From Laceyella putida (GTDB taxonomy: Bacteria > Bacillota > Bacilli > Thermoactinomycetales > Thermoactinomycetaceae): a DNA stretch of 64,000 bases. Within the stretch, counting starts at the first letter, position 1, and each line of letters begins with the position of its first letter. The notes under the pieces are model-generated. The model ran no database searches. It worked only from the letters and a program-made list of their open reading frames with translations, and was not told the origin of the DNA. Where the stretch lies: positions 11,349 to 75,348 of the forward strand of contig NZ_JBHTBW010000005.1 in NCBI RefSeq assembly GCF_042665195.1, given 5' to 3'. The position numbers and the translations under genes are program-made. Shown here piece after piece: positions 35,391 through 42,991 of the stretch.

Positions 35391-37247
35391 ATGGGCAAGC
35401 CAAATTTAATTGAACGGTTGCGTGACGAGCTGCTTGTGGGCGACGGGGCGATGACCACCTACTTATACCAACAGGGTGTCTCCATCGGGGATTGCACGGA
35501 AGAGTTGGTGCTTAGCGACCCCAACCTGGTGGCGAGTGTGCATCAGGCTTACTACGAGGCGGGAGCGCGTGTGATTGAAACGCATACGTATGGCGCCAAT
35601 CGTGAACGGCTGACGCGTTACGGCCTGGAAGGGAAAGTGACACGCCTCAACCGGGAAGCGGTGCGCTTGGCGCGCGAAGCGGTTGGAACCGACGCCTATG
35701 TCCTGGGCTCGATCGGTTCCATCTGCGCCGGGCGCGTGCCCGTTTACGATGAGGAAGAATATCGTGACATGTATGAAGAACAAGCAACCGCTTTGTTGCA
35801 TGCCGGGGTAGACGGAATCTTGTTGGAGACATTCCTGGATGTCAAGGAGATGTTGCTGGCGGTGGAAGTGATACGTCCTCTGACCAAGTTGCCCTTGATC
35901 GCCCAGTTTTCGATGCTGGAAGTGGGCAGGACGCGTGATGCCTACTCGATCACGGAAGCGTATCAACTATTGGCTGAGCAGGGGGTGGATGGAGTCGGGC
36001 TCAATTGTCGCTTGGGACCGATGGAGTTATTGCGCGGCTTGGAGAAAACGGTGGTGCCTGACGGATTGATCCTCACCGCTTTTCCCAACGCCAGTCGGTT
36101 GGGGATCAGCGATGGGGAGTTGTCGTACAAATCCAATCCCGCCTATTTTGAGGAAACGGCCGAATTATTGGTGGAGCAAGGGGTTAGCTTGTTGGGCGGT
36201 TGCTGTGGCACCACCCCGGAGCATATCCGGTTGCTCGCGCAAAGTCTTCATGGCAGAAAGCCAGTGCCTCGGCGCAATCCGGAACGAGAGGTGTCGAAAC
36301 AACCGCCCGCTTTGGAGTTGAAGGAACGGATCAAGCCGACGGTGGCTGAAAAAGTGCGGCATGAACGGACGATCATCTGTGAGTTTGACACCCCCAAAGA
36401 CCTGGATATCTCCTCCTTTCTGCATGGGGCTGAACGGTTGCACCAAGCAGGGGTGGACGCGATCACGATGGCGGACAATTCATTGGCAACCGCCCGCATG
36501 AGCAATCTGGCTTTGGGTGCGATATTGAAAGAAAAGTTGGGGATTGAACCGCTTGTTCACCTTACCTGTCGCGACCGCAATCTGTTGGGGCAACAATCCC
36601 ATTTGATGGGGCTTCACGCCTTGGGCATTGACCAAGTTCTTGTGATCACGGGAGACCCGACCCGCATGGGCGATTTGCCAGGAGCTAGTTCCATTTATGA
36701 TGTCACCTCATTTGAGTTGATTCGGATGGTAAAGCAATTGAATGAAGGGATTTCTTTTGCCGGACGCCAGCTGAAGCAGAAGGCCCGGTTTGTGGTGGGC
36801 GCGGCCTTTAACCCTCATGTGCGCCAGTTGGAGGCGGCTGTGCGCCGGCTGGAGAAGAAGGTGGAGGCGGGAGCCGATTTTATCATGACCCAACCGGTGT
36901 ATGACCCACAAGGGATCGTGGATGTATATGAAGCGACCAAACATATCCCGATTCCGATTTTTATTGGAATTATGCCTCTCACCGGTTACCGAAATGCATT
37001 GTTTTTGCATAACGAAGTGCCGGGAATCAAAATTTCGCAGGATGTGTTGAAACGGATGGAAAAACAGCCGGACAAAGAAGCGGGGCGCCGGGAAGGGGTA
37101 GAGGTGGCCAAAGAGCTGTTGCAAGTTGCCCTGGAGCACTTTAAGGGCATCTACTTGATCACGCCTTTCTCATTCTGGCAGATGTCTGAGGAATTGATTC
37201 ACTTCATCCACCAGCATGACCGCCGGCGAATCGCCTTGCGGGCGTGA
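35391..37247 (+). CDS. Homocysteine S-methyltransferase / methylenetetrahydrofolate reductase (YitJ-like)
   Basis: 618-residue bifunctional protein. Residues 1-290: a second homocysteine methyltransferase domain (GDGAMTTYLYQQGVS, GLNCRLGP, GGCCGTTPEHI zinc site). Residues about 320-600: MTHFR (TIICEFDTPKDLDISSFL, GDPTRMGDLPG, FIMTQPVYDP), which reduces methylene-THF to methyl-THF, the methyl donor used by MetH. AAGGAGG precedes ATG 35391. With MetH upstream, the operon supplies and uses methyl-THF; the homocysteine domain here may remethylate from another donor or help MTHFR. Under the same SAM riboswitch. Confidence 0.92.
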   Translation: MGKPNLIERLRDELLVGDGAMTTYLYQQGVSIGDCTEELVLSDPNLVASVHQAYYEAGARVIETHTYGANRERLTRYGLEGKVTRLNREAVRLAREAVGTDAYVLGSIGSICAGRVPVYDEEEYRDMYEEQATALLHAGVDGILLETFLDVKEMLLAVEVIRPLTKLPLIAQFSMLEVGRTRDAYSITEAYQLLAEQGVDGVGLNCRLGPMELLRGLEKTVVPDGLILTAFPNASRLGISDGELSYKSNPAYFEETAELLVEQGVSLLGGCCGTTPEHIRLLAQSLHGRKPVPRRNPEREVSKQPPALELKERIKPTVAEKVRHERTIICEFDTPKDLDISSFLHGAERLHQAGVDAITMADNSLATARMSNLALGAILKEKLGIEPLVHLTCRDRNLLGQQSHLMGLHALGIDQVLVITGDPTRMGDLPGASSIYDVTSFELIRMVKQLNEGISFAGRQLKQKARFVVGAAFNPHVRQLEAAVRRLEKKVEAGADFIMTQPVYDPQGIVDVYEATKHIPIPIFIGIMPLTGYRNALFLHNEVPGIKISQDVLKRMEKQPDKEAGRREGVEVAKELLQVALEHFKGIYLITPFSFWQMSEELIHFIHQHDRRRIALRA

Positions 37248-37297
37248 GAATTCCGGGCGCATGGAGGGATTTCCCGTAATTGGAACGAAAACGGGAC

Positions 37298-37325
37298 AAA
37301 AAATCCCCCCGTTTTTCAAGGGGGA
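37298..37325 (-). terminator. Hairpin with T run on the minus strand
   Basis: TCCCCCC and GGGGGA arms; the T run (TTTTTTG) is on the minus strand, so it is oriented against yitJ. It may be a back-up terminator for the merR-type gene. Confidence 0.5.
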
Positions 37326-37575
37326 ATAAAGCATAAATAAACCAAAACCAAGACCAAAACTGAGATAGGCTAAAAAGATACAGTTAAATAGTTATTCGAT
37401 GCAACATCGGATTTTGTGTCTACTTTTTTAAAATTTATTGGAATTCATGCTTGGACGGTGGAGGAATGCTTTCCCTCTGTTTATGCAATTTGACAAGTTG
37501 CGGATTCATTCCTTGTTCATCGACACAATCGGCCAAAAGATGTCGTATTCATACAAAAACATGATCCGCTCCCTG

Positions 37576-37619
37576 GCAAACGAAAGACGGCAGGTCAACC
37601 CCTGCCGTCTTTCGTTTGC
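37576..37619. terminator. 19-bp perfect hairpin overlapping the merR-type stop codon
   Basis: GCAAACGAAAGACGGCAGG (37576-37594) and its exact complement (37601-37619) enclose a 6-base loop holding the stop codon of the minus-strand regulator gene. Terminator role is likely although the T runs are interrupted. Confidence 0.7.
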
Positions 37620-38353
37620 TGATGGTATTCGAGCGCCCGATTGATATAGTTGCCTTCATCCTCTGAATAGGGAAGCGAGAAGACGCCTTCTTCATAGGTT
37701 TTCTTCAATCCCGAGAAAATGGCGGGGTCACCTTGGGTAAACTCATATATCAGTTGCTGCCATTCCTGTGCCGCTTCTTTCACTGTCGGATGATCGAACG
37801 GCAACTGCTGTGCGTAGGCCTGTTTGAATGTCGCGATCACTTTTTCCCAGCGCAATTGGTCACGCGCGGCTTCTTCGGCCGTATACGTCTTCTGCCGTTC
37901 CTCCACCTTCTTGGCAGCTTCCTCGGAATAATACTTTCTCCAATCCAAATCGCCATGTTGGTTTGACATTTGAACAGCCTGGATCAATTGAATAATGGAT
38001 TTCCAGCGCAACTGGCCATCGCTCAACAAATGTTCCGCGTGTTCAATCGTACTGAGCAAAAGCCGCATTTGTTGGAGCTTTTCTTTCACCATCCGCTTTT
38101 GCAGTGCAAGGGCCTGTTTGATATCTTGCGGTCCCTCATCCAGAACCGTTTTGATCTCGGACAACGGAAACCCGAGATATTTAAGGGCCAGAATTTGCTC
38201 CAATCGGAACAGATCATGATCCGTATACAGGCGATGTCCGGTTTTGGTGTGATGAGAGGGGCTTAATAATCCGATTTGGTCATAGTAGCGCAAGGTGCGA
38301 ATGGTGACAGAAGCTTTTTTGGCGAATTGCCCCGTTTGATAATAGAGATCCAG
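37595..38353 (-). CDS. MerR-family regulator with TipAS-type drug-binding domain
   Basis: 252 residues from a CTG start at 38353: AGGAGG lies eight bases upstream, and only from here is the MerR helix-turn-helix complete (YYQTGQFAKKASVTIRTLRYY). Reading from the first in-frame ATG (38293) would cut off half the DNA-binding domain. A coiled-coil follows (about 80-125), then a TipAS-like C-terminal domain (about 135-250; AAQEWQQLIYEFTQGDPAIF, EEGVFSLPYSEDEGNYINRAL) that in TipA binds thiopeptide-type antibiotics. Its own promoter has the 19-base MerR spacer, so it is autoregulated. No target gene is adjacent. Confidence 0.82.
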   Translation of the reverse strand: MDLYYQTGQFAKKASVTIRTLRYYDQIGLLSPSHHTKTGHRLYTDHDLFRLEQILALKYLGFPLSEIKTVLDEGPQDIKQALALQKRMVKEKLQQMRLLLSTIEHAEHLLSDGQLRWKSIIQLIQAVQMSNQHGDLDWRKYYSEEAAKKVEERQKTYTAEEAARDQLRWEKVIATFKQAYAQQLPFDHPTVKEAAQEWQQLIYEFTQGDPAIFSGLKKTYEEGVFSLPYSEDEGNYINRALEYHQQTKDGRG

Positions 38354-38377
38354 GATGATTCCCTCCTTTCATCATCC

Positions 38378-38408
38378 AGTCTACAAGGTGACGGTACGTC
38401 ACATGCAA
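38378..38408 (-). promoter_or_regulatory. MerR-type promoter with 19-bp spacer and palindromic operator
   Basis: On the minus strand TTGCAT (38408-38403), a 19-base spacer and TAGACT (38383-38378). The spacer holds the perfect dyad GTGACG-GTA-CGTCAC (38388-38402). An over-long spacer with a central dyad is the hallmark of MerR-activated promoters. Confidence 0.75.
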
Positions 38409-38451
38409 GCCGGATAGACAAAAATATTTCGCAACAAGAAAATGAATGGAG

Positions 38452-38460
38452 TGTTACAAT
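38452..38460 (+). promoter_or_regulatory. Extended -10 upstream of small plus-strand ORFs
   Basis: TGTTACAAT fits TGnTATAAT with one change and lies 13 bases before a GGAGG (38473-38477). Confidence 0.4.
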
Positions 38461-38480
38461 GATATATGGATCGGAGGAAG

Positions 38481-38588
38481 ATGAATTGTCTATATTTCGA
38501 ATTAAAAGGGCTTTTTCTTTACGTTTGCCTTTTTCTATTGTATATATGTAATGGCCAAGAGTCGAAGAGGAGGGAACCGGGAATATGA
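38481..38588 (+). CDS. Candidate 35-residue hydrophobic small protein
   Basis: MNCLYFELKGLFLYVCLFLL and a polar tail; one potential membrane helix. GGAGG is only three bases before the ATG, which is tight. The TGA overlaps the ATG of the next small ORF. A TTG at 38486 in another frame, better spaced from the same GGAGG, opens a 21-codon basic-hydrophobic ORF to 38551; only one of these is likely real. Confidence 0.3.
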   Translation: MNCLYFELKGLFLYVCLFLLYICNGQESKRREPGI

Positions 38589-38692
38589 ATGCGAATTTTC
38601 TGGATTCGGGACTGTTGCTATTCTCCATACTGATTTCGTTTGTATTAGCCGGATTATACATACGGGAACGCATTAAAAATAAGGCCAACTGA
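38585..38692 (+). CDS. Small single-pass membrane protein (35 aa)
   Basis: MNANFLDSGLLLFSILISFV then LAGLYIRERIKNKAN: a textbook one-helix membrane protein with a basic C-terminal end, probably facing the cytoplasm. AGGAGG lies 11 bases before ATG 38585. No family recognised; its size hides it from routine gene calling. Confidence 0.55.
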   Translation: MNANFLDSGLLLFSILISFVLAGLYIRERIKNKAN

Positions 38693-38751
38693 ACAATGCC
38701 AATCCACTTAACAGGTAGGCGTTTTTTGCCGCACTTTTCTTGACTCAAGCG

Positions 38752-38779
38752 AACCTCGCTCTCCATGGCGGGGTTTTTC
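38752..38779 (+). terminator. Terminator after the small membrane protein gene
   Basis: ACCTCGC pairs with GCGGGGT (one G-T pair) and TTTTT follows. Confidence 0.65.
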
Positions 38780-38782
38780 CCT

Positions 38783-38810
38783 TTAAAAAAGGATGCCCTC
38801 CCGGAGGCAT
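38783..38810 (-). terminator. Terminator of the Pro/Met-rich protein gene
   Basis: On the minus strand ATGCCTCC pairs with GAGGGCAT, followed by CCTTTTTT. Confidence 0.7.
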
Positions 38811-38832
38811 TAGGAGGGGAGGCCCGGGAGGG

Positions 38833-39183
38833 TTAACAACCGCAACTTTCACGGTGTTTGTGTGAAGACTCTCTAGAGGAGGAGCAACGTTTTGGCGGGT
38901 AGTGTCTGTGTCTGGGATGTCTGGAGCAAAATCTCATGTACCATTTCAGCATATTCATTTCGAATTTATGGCAAATTTTCAATTGCATATACAGATGATG
39001 CAAGAGATGCGGATCACATGGCAAATGATGCGGCATGTCATGGTGGTAATCCGGTGGGCATGGTGGCGGCATGGGCGGAAGCATCGGCTCCATGGGCGGA
39101 AGCATCGGCTCCATGGGTGGCATGGGCGGTTGCGGTTGAATCGGCGGCATCGGTGGCAATTGAGGCTTTTGTGGTCTTTCCAT
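38833..39183 (-). CDS. Pro/Met/His-rich small protein, possible spore coat protein
   Basis: 116 residues from ATG 39183, nine bases after AAGGAAGTG; an extension to 39201 lacks a ribosome site. Residues 1-50 are Pro/Met repeats (the unit PPMEPMLPPM occurs in tandem), then His-rich stretches (DYHHDMPHHLPCDPHLLHHLY), a helical segment and a basic Ser/His/Cys tail ending SCGC. Low-complexity composition of this sort is common in coat and exosporium proteins; the His and Cys clusters could bind metal. No family recognised. Confidence 0.6.
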   Translation of the reverse strand: MERPQKPQLPPMPPIQPQPPMPPMEPMLPPMEPMLPPMPPPCPPDYHHDMPHHLPCDPHLLHHLYMQLKICHKFEMNMLKWYMRFCSRHPRHRHYPPKRCSSSRESSHKHRESCGC

Positions 39184-39294
39184 GTTTTTCACTTCCTTCA
39201 TTTGTGATGACAGTGTATCTTATGAATGCCCCAGTGCAAATGTACCGTATAGACCAGCCTAACTTTCGGATCTTTTCCATGCGGAAACGGTCCC

Positions 39295-39323
39295 TTGGTT
39301 CACTTAGCATAATGAGCTATAAT
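39295..39323 (+). promoter_or_regulatory. Promoter of ispH
   Basis: TTGGTT (39295-39300), a 17-base spacer and perfect TATAAT (39318-39323). Confidence 0.75.
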
Positions 39324-39374
39324 AAGGTGGACTAAGCCTCGGACCAAACGACGGGGTCGGGAGGGAAACTTTAA

Positions 39375-40334
39375 ATGGAAGTAATAAAAATTACGCCTCG
39401 TGGATACTGCTACGGCGTGGTCGATGCGATGGTATTGGCACGGCAAGCGGCCAAAAATCTGGATTTGCCAAGACCGATCTACATCTTGGGCATGATCGTC
39501 CATAATAGCCATGTCGTGGATGCCTTTGAAGATGAGGGCATTATCACCCTGGATGGGGAAAATCGGCTTGAGCTCCTCGAAAAAGTGGATAAAGGCACAG
39601 TCATCTTTACGGCCCATGGAGTTTCTCCTGAGGTGCGCAAAAAGGCGCGGGCGAAAGGGTTGACAATTGTGGATGCGACTTGTCCGGATGTCACCCGCAC
39701 CCATGATTTGATCCGTGAAAAAGTGGCGGACGGCTATGAAGTGATCTATATCGGAAAAAAGAACCATCCGGAGCCTGAAGGGGCCATGGGGGTGGCCCCG
39801 GGTCACGTGCACCTGATTGAGAAGGAAGAAGATATTGAAAAGCTCAACTTGGCGACGGATAAATTGCTGGTTACCAACCAAACGACGATGAGTCAATGGG
39901 ATACCTCCCATTTGATGAATAAAGTGCGCGCCAAATACCCGACTGTCGAGATTCACAATGAAATCTGTTTGGCGACGCAAGAGAGACAGGAAGCGGTTGC
40001 TGAACAAGCCAAGCTGACCGATTTGGTCATCGTGGTGGGAGATCCGCGCAGCAACAACTCCAACCGTTTGGCGCAAGTGGCCAAGGAGATCGCCGGGGTG
40101 GAGTCTTACCGCATCGCTGATGTGTCCGAGTTGAACATCGATTGGTTAAAAGGGAAGAAAAAAGTGGGTGTGACCGCTGGCGCGTCTACACCGACGCCGA
40201 TTACCCGCGAAGTGATCCAATTCTTGGAGCAATTTGATGAAAACGACCCAAGCACATGGATCATCCAGCGCAAAGTGGACATGAAGAAAATCTTGCCGCC
40301 GGTGCGTGAGAAAAAGTTGAATGCCCAAAAATAG
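39375..40334 (+). CDS. ispH: 4-hydroxy-3-methylbut-2-enyl diphosphate reductase IspH
   Basis: Last step of the MEP isoprenoid pathway: reduces HMBPP to IPP and DMAPP with a 4Fe-4S cluster. 319 residues. The three cluster cysteines are in TPRGYCYGV (Cys12), VDATCPDVTR (about 100) and HNEICLATQ (about 199); HGVSPEVR and GDPRSNNSNRL carry substrate residues and GASTPTPI the late Thr/Ser site. Supplies the isoprenoid carrier that UppP recycles. Monocistronic with clear promoter and terminator. Confidence 0.95.
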   Translation: MEVIKITPRGYCYGVVDAMVLARQAAKNLDLPRPIYILGMIVHNSHVVDAFEDEGIITLDGENRLELLEKVDKGTVIFTAHGVSPEVRKKARAKGLTIVDATCPDVTRTHDLIREKVADGYEVIYIGKKNHPEPEGAMGVAPGHVHLIEKEEDIEKLNLATDKLLVTNQTTMSQWDTSHLMNKVRAKYPTVEIHNEICLATQERQEAVAEQAKLTDLVIVVGDPRSNNSNRLAQVAKEIAGVESYRIADVSELNIDWLKGKKKVGVTAGASTPTPITREVIQFLEQFDENDPSTWIIQRKVDMKKILPPVREKKLNAQK

Positions 40335-40335
40335 A

Positions 40336-40359
40336 AAACCGGGAACATCCCGGTTTTTT
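40336..40359 (+). terminator. Terminator after ispH
   Basis: AACCGGGA and TCCCGGTT with a three-base loop, then TTTTTT. Confidence 0.9.
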
Positions 40360-40411
40360 GCTGGAGTGATGTGCTTGATTATTCTAACAATTAGGTGAAA
40401 CGAAGAGAAAC

Positions 40412-40576
40412 TTATCTCCCTTGGTAACGGGTTGCCATAAAGTCATAACATTGGTTCATGGTGCCACGAAATTCGACCCGATGGTCCTTTTTCATCGGAT
40501 TGTACCAAGCGAAATAGTTGTCCTCGTGAATAATGGATGGTGGCAATTTTTCGGAATCTCTTATGACATAATACAT
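40412..40576 (-). CDS. Small conserved-looking protein of 54 residues
   Basis: ATG 40576 with AGGAGGTG ten bases upstream; the frame runs to TAA 40412. It begins MYYVIRDSEKLPPSIIHEDN and goes on with FAWYNPMKKDHRVEFRGTMN, rich in aromatic and charged residues and balanced like a folded protein rather than chance DNA. No cysteine pair or membrane segment. No family recognised. The strong ribosome site and the location between ispH and the YfhH-like gene support a real gene. Confidence 0.65.
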   Translation of the reverse strand: MYYVIRDSEKLPPSIIHEDNYFAWYNPMKKDHRVEFRGTMNQCYDFMATRYQGR

Positions 40577-40645
40577 CTTTTGAACACACCTCCTAAATGT
40601 AGTATGTTCAAAAAGATGAAATTTAACCTTGATTTACCAAAAAAA

Positions 40646-40945
40646 TTATTTCTTCAAACGCGCCAGGGGAATCGCTACCGTTTCGTCCGTTCCTTCCCAG
40701 TTTCCCCAAGCCATCACGCCATTGAGGGAATCGACGAAGAAGCGGCGTGTCTCTTCTTCCACCGCGTACCATTGTTTTAAGGCGATGGTGGCGGGATCGA
40801 TCAAATAAGACCGGGCGAGGTGGCGTTTTTGTTTAAATATCGCGGCTTGGCTTTCCAAACCGTGTTCGCGGGCCAGTTGCTCTTCCCGTTCCAACTGGCG
40901 GATCGTTTCGGTTAGGGTTTCTTTGTCCATTTGACTGAAGCGCAT
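40646..40945 (-). CDS. YfhH-type DUF1811 protein
   Basis: 99 residues from ATG 40945 with AAGGAGG eight bases upstream; codons farther 5' are not translated. The sequence (MDKETLTETIRQLEREEQLA, KQKRHLARSYLIDPATIALK, WYAVEEETRRFFVDSLNGVMAWG) fits DUF1811: an N-terminal helical hairpin and a small C-terminal barrel. Function unknown in the family. Divergent from the next gene, 50 bases apart. Confidence 0.75.
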   Translation of the reverse strand: MRFSQMDKETLTETIRQLEREEQLAREHGLESQAAIFKQKRHLARSYLIDPATIALKQWYAVEEETRRFFVDSLNGVMAWGNWEGTDETVAIPLARLKK

Positions 40946-40997
40946 GTTCGTTTCCTCCTTTGTTCTGTCTAACATGTTACAATGAAAAAGACTGGAG

Positions 40998-41927
40998 GTG
41001 AAGGGGATCGCTGTATTCTTATTGTTTATTGACGGTGTGGGGTTGGGTGACGAGGCGGAGTACAACCCTTGGGTGACAGAGCCGACGCCCCATCTGCGGG
41101 GTTGTTTAAGTGGATTTCCCCTCAGCCGGAGAGCGGTGGGGACGCATGGGGAAGTGCGCTTGGTGGCGACCGATGCTTGTCTCGGCGTGGAGGGATTGCC
41201 GCAGAGCGCAACGGGGCAAGCGACGATCTTTACGGGAAGAAACGCCTCGCAAGCGATGGACATGCATATGGCCGGATTGCCGTTTCGCCGGTTGCGTAAT
41301 TGGGTGCAAGAAGACAACATTTACAAGCAGTTTGCGCAGAAGGGCTGGAAAGCCACTTTTGCCAATTGCTACACCAAGGAATATTTTGAACGGCCGGCGA
41401 CCAAACGCGGCTGGATTTCCGTAACGACCGCGGCGATTCAATCGGTACCGGAGCCTGTTCGATTCTTGCCTGATTTGTTGCGGGGGGAAGCGGTATATCA
41501 TGACCTCACCCGGCGCACGTTAAAAATGCATTCGCCTGAAGTGGAAGAGATCACGCCCGAATTGGCGGCGGAGCATCTGATCCGATTGGGAGAGAGCTAC
41601 GACTTGGTGGTGCATGAATTTTTCTTGAGTGATCGGGCGGGACATAAGCATGATCCGGAACTTGTGCGTTGGGTGATTGAGACCTTGGATCGTTTTGTGG
41701 GGGCCATGATCCGTTTGCGCGAGAAGGAAGATACCATTGTCATCGTAAGCGATCATGGGAACATGGAAGACCTGCGCGTGCGCACACACACCATGAACCC
41801 CGTTCCGACCATGGTGATCGGCGATATCGGAGCGATTGGGGAAGAACGGGTGGCGCAGTGGAACTTATGTTGTATCGCACCACTTTTGGGGCGGTTGGTG
41901 GAACGGCGGAAGAAAGGGGAAGATTAG
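40998..41927 (+). CDS. Alkaline phosphatase/phosphoglycerate mutase superfamily metalloenzyme
   Basis: About 309 residues. FLLFIDGVGLGDE (first metal ligand), the Thr/Ser region SATGQATIFTGRNA, EFFLSDRAGHKHD, then VIVSDHGNMEDLRVRTHTMNP with the late Asp-His and His ligands: the two-metal core of the iPGM/phosphopentomutase/alkaline phosphatase fold. It is shorter than true iPGM (about 510) and lacks its inserted domain, so substrate is unknown. The start is uncertain: GTG 40998 touches the GGAG, and no better start is in frame. A hypothetical gene follows one base after its stop. Confidence 0.7.
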   Translation: MKGIAVFLLFIDGVGLGDEAEYNPWVTEPTPHLRGCLSGFPLSRRAVGTHGEVRLVATDACLGVEGLPQSATGQATIFTGRNASQAMDMHMAGLPFRRLRNWVQEDNIYKQFAQKGWKATFANCYTKEYFERPATKRGWISVTTAAIQSVPEPVRFLPDLLRGEAVYHDLTRRTLKMHSPEVEEITPELAAEHLIRLGESYDLVVHEFFLSDRAGHKHDPELVRWVIETLDRFVGAMIRLREKEDTIVIVSDHGNMEDLRVRTHTMNPVPTMVIGDIGAIGEERVAQWNLCCIAPLLGRLVERRKKGED

Positions 41928-41928
41928 G

Positions 41929-42312
41929 ATGTCAACACGATATATTCCACAGGTTCGGCAGGCGGTGATTCCGGAAGATGGTGGATGGGCGGAGTTAACC
42001 GATGGTGCGGTGCTGATCTTATCGATTCCGGAATGGACGGAGTCCGAACAGTCGCTGACGGAAGAAATGCAATCCGTGTGGTTGTATGACCGTGGAAATG
42101 ATGCTTACCTGTACTGCTTCAAGCTGGCGAACGGCCAAGAATACGCGATTGCTTTCGCCAAAGAGCATGCGGGGATGTTATTGGACGATGAACGGGCCAA
42201 ACGGCCGTTTGCCCTCTTGATTACAGCACAGCCGTTACTTTCGGAAGGATACGCTCCTTACCTGTTGATTCCCGATGTGGAATTGAAAAGGCATCCCAAA
42301 GCGGGATGGTGA
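41929..42312 (+). CDS. Hypothetical protein, 127 residues
   Basis: ATG 41929 with AAAGGGGAAG upstream, one base after the preceding stop, so co-translated with the metalloenzyme. Beta-rich, no membrane segment: DGAVLILSIPEWTESEQSLT, SVWLYDRGNDAYLYCFKLAN, YAIAFAKEHAG. No family recognised; a partner or regulator of the upstream enzyme is a guess from coupling. Confidence 0.65.
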   Translation: MSTRYIPQVRQAVIPEDGGWAELTDGAVLILSIPEWTESEQSLTEEMQSVWLYDRGNDAYLYCFKLANGQEYAIAFAKEHAGMLLDDERAKRPFALLITAQPLLSEGYAPYLLIPDVELKRHPKAGW

Positions 42313-42313
42313 G

Positions 42314-42664
42314 TCAACGGATGATGACAGTGGTGCCGATCGGCACGATGCGGGCCAATTGGTTCACATCATGATTGTGCAGGCGGATGCAGCCTTTGGA
42401 TACCCGCTTGCCGATCGAGGAGGGGCGATTGGTTCCATGGATACCATAGTGGGGGCGCGATAACCCCAACCAGTAAGTGCCAAAGGGGGAGAGAGGGCCA
42501 CCCGGATAACTGTAAGGGTAAGGGACTTTGTTGATGATGCGGTAAGTGCCTTGCGGGGTGGTACTGGCCACTTTGCCGATCGCGATGGGATATGATCTGA
42601 TCAGCCGTCCATCGCGATATAAAAACAAACGGAATCGCTTTAACTCGATCACAATCAGATACAT
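42314..42664 (-). CDS. Minimal L,D-transpeptidase (YkuD domain)
   Basis: 116 residues, almost only the YkuD catalytic domain: IAIGKVASTTPQGTYRI, then HGTNRPSSIGKRVSKGCIRL with His76 and nucleophile Cys92. The family makes 3-3 peptidoglycan cross-links or anchors proteins; in Bacillus YkuD is linked to spores. No signal peptide or LysM, although the first residues (MYLIVIELKRFRLFLY) are hydrophobic and could insert. Its Shine-Dalgarno AAGGAGTGAT is buried in a perfect 14-bp hairpin. Convergent stops, one base from the neighbour. Confidence 0.85.
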   Translation of the reverse strand: MYLIVIELKRFRLFLYRDGRLIRSYPIAIGKVASTTPQGTYRIINKVPYPYSYPGGPLSPFGTYWLGLSRPHYGIHGTNRPSSIGKRVSKGCIRLHNHDVNQLARIVPIGTTVIIR

Positions 42665-42670
42665 AATGAA

Positions 42671-42709
42671 ATCACTCCTTTTCTACACGATACGAAGAAA
42701 AGGAGTGAT
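42671..42709 (-). promoter_or_regulatory. Hairpin hiding the ribosome binding site of the L,D-transpeptidase gene
   Basis: ATCACTCCTTTTCT (42671-42684) and AGAAAAGGAGTGAT (42696-42709) form a perfect 14-bp stem with an 11-base loop. In the minus-strand message the 3' arm contains AAGGAGTGAT, ending seven bases before the start. There is no T run. Confidence 0.7.
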
Positions 42710-42727
42710 GCATGCCTTTTTTGAACT

Positions 42728-42904
42728 TCATCCGTCATCCATATTGTGTCGGAAACCATTGATGAATGTGAATTCCCCTTCTCGATCTTGCTCGTCTCGC
42801 AATCGATCCAGCAATTTCTTATATTCATCCGCGCGCGGTTCCATTGTCAACACTTTGGTTAACGCGCGAATGACGATACCTCGTTCTTTGGGAGATAAGT
42901 ACAT
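42728..42904 (-). CDS. Small hypothetical protein, 58 residues
   Basis: ATG 42904 with GGGAGG seven bases upstream; starts MYLSPKERGIVIRALTKVLT and continues as a charged helix (RADEYKKLLDRLRDEQDREG). Probably a small soluble helical protein. No family recognised. Same strand as the L,D-transpeptidase, whose leader hairpin follows. Confidence 0.55.
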   Translation of the reverse strand: MYLSPKERGIVIRALTKVLTMEPRADEYKKLLDRLRDEQDREGEFTFINGFRHNMDDG

Positions 42905-42991
42905 CGTTTGGCCTCCCGCGGTGAAGGATGTCAATCTTGTATCTTATCCTTCCCGATGATAAAGGTTTTAGACGTGCAAGATGTTGGTTTC

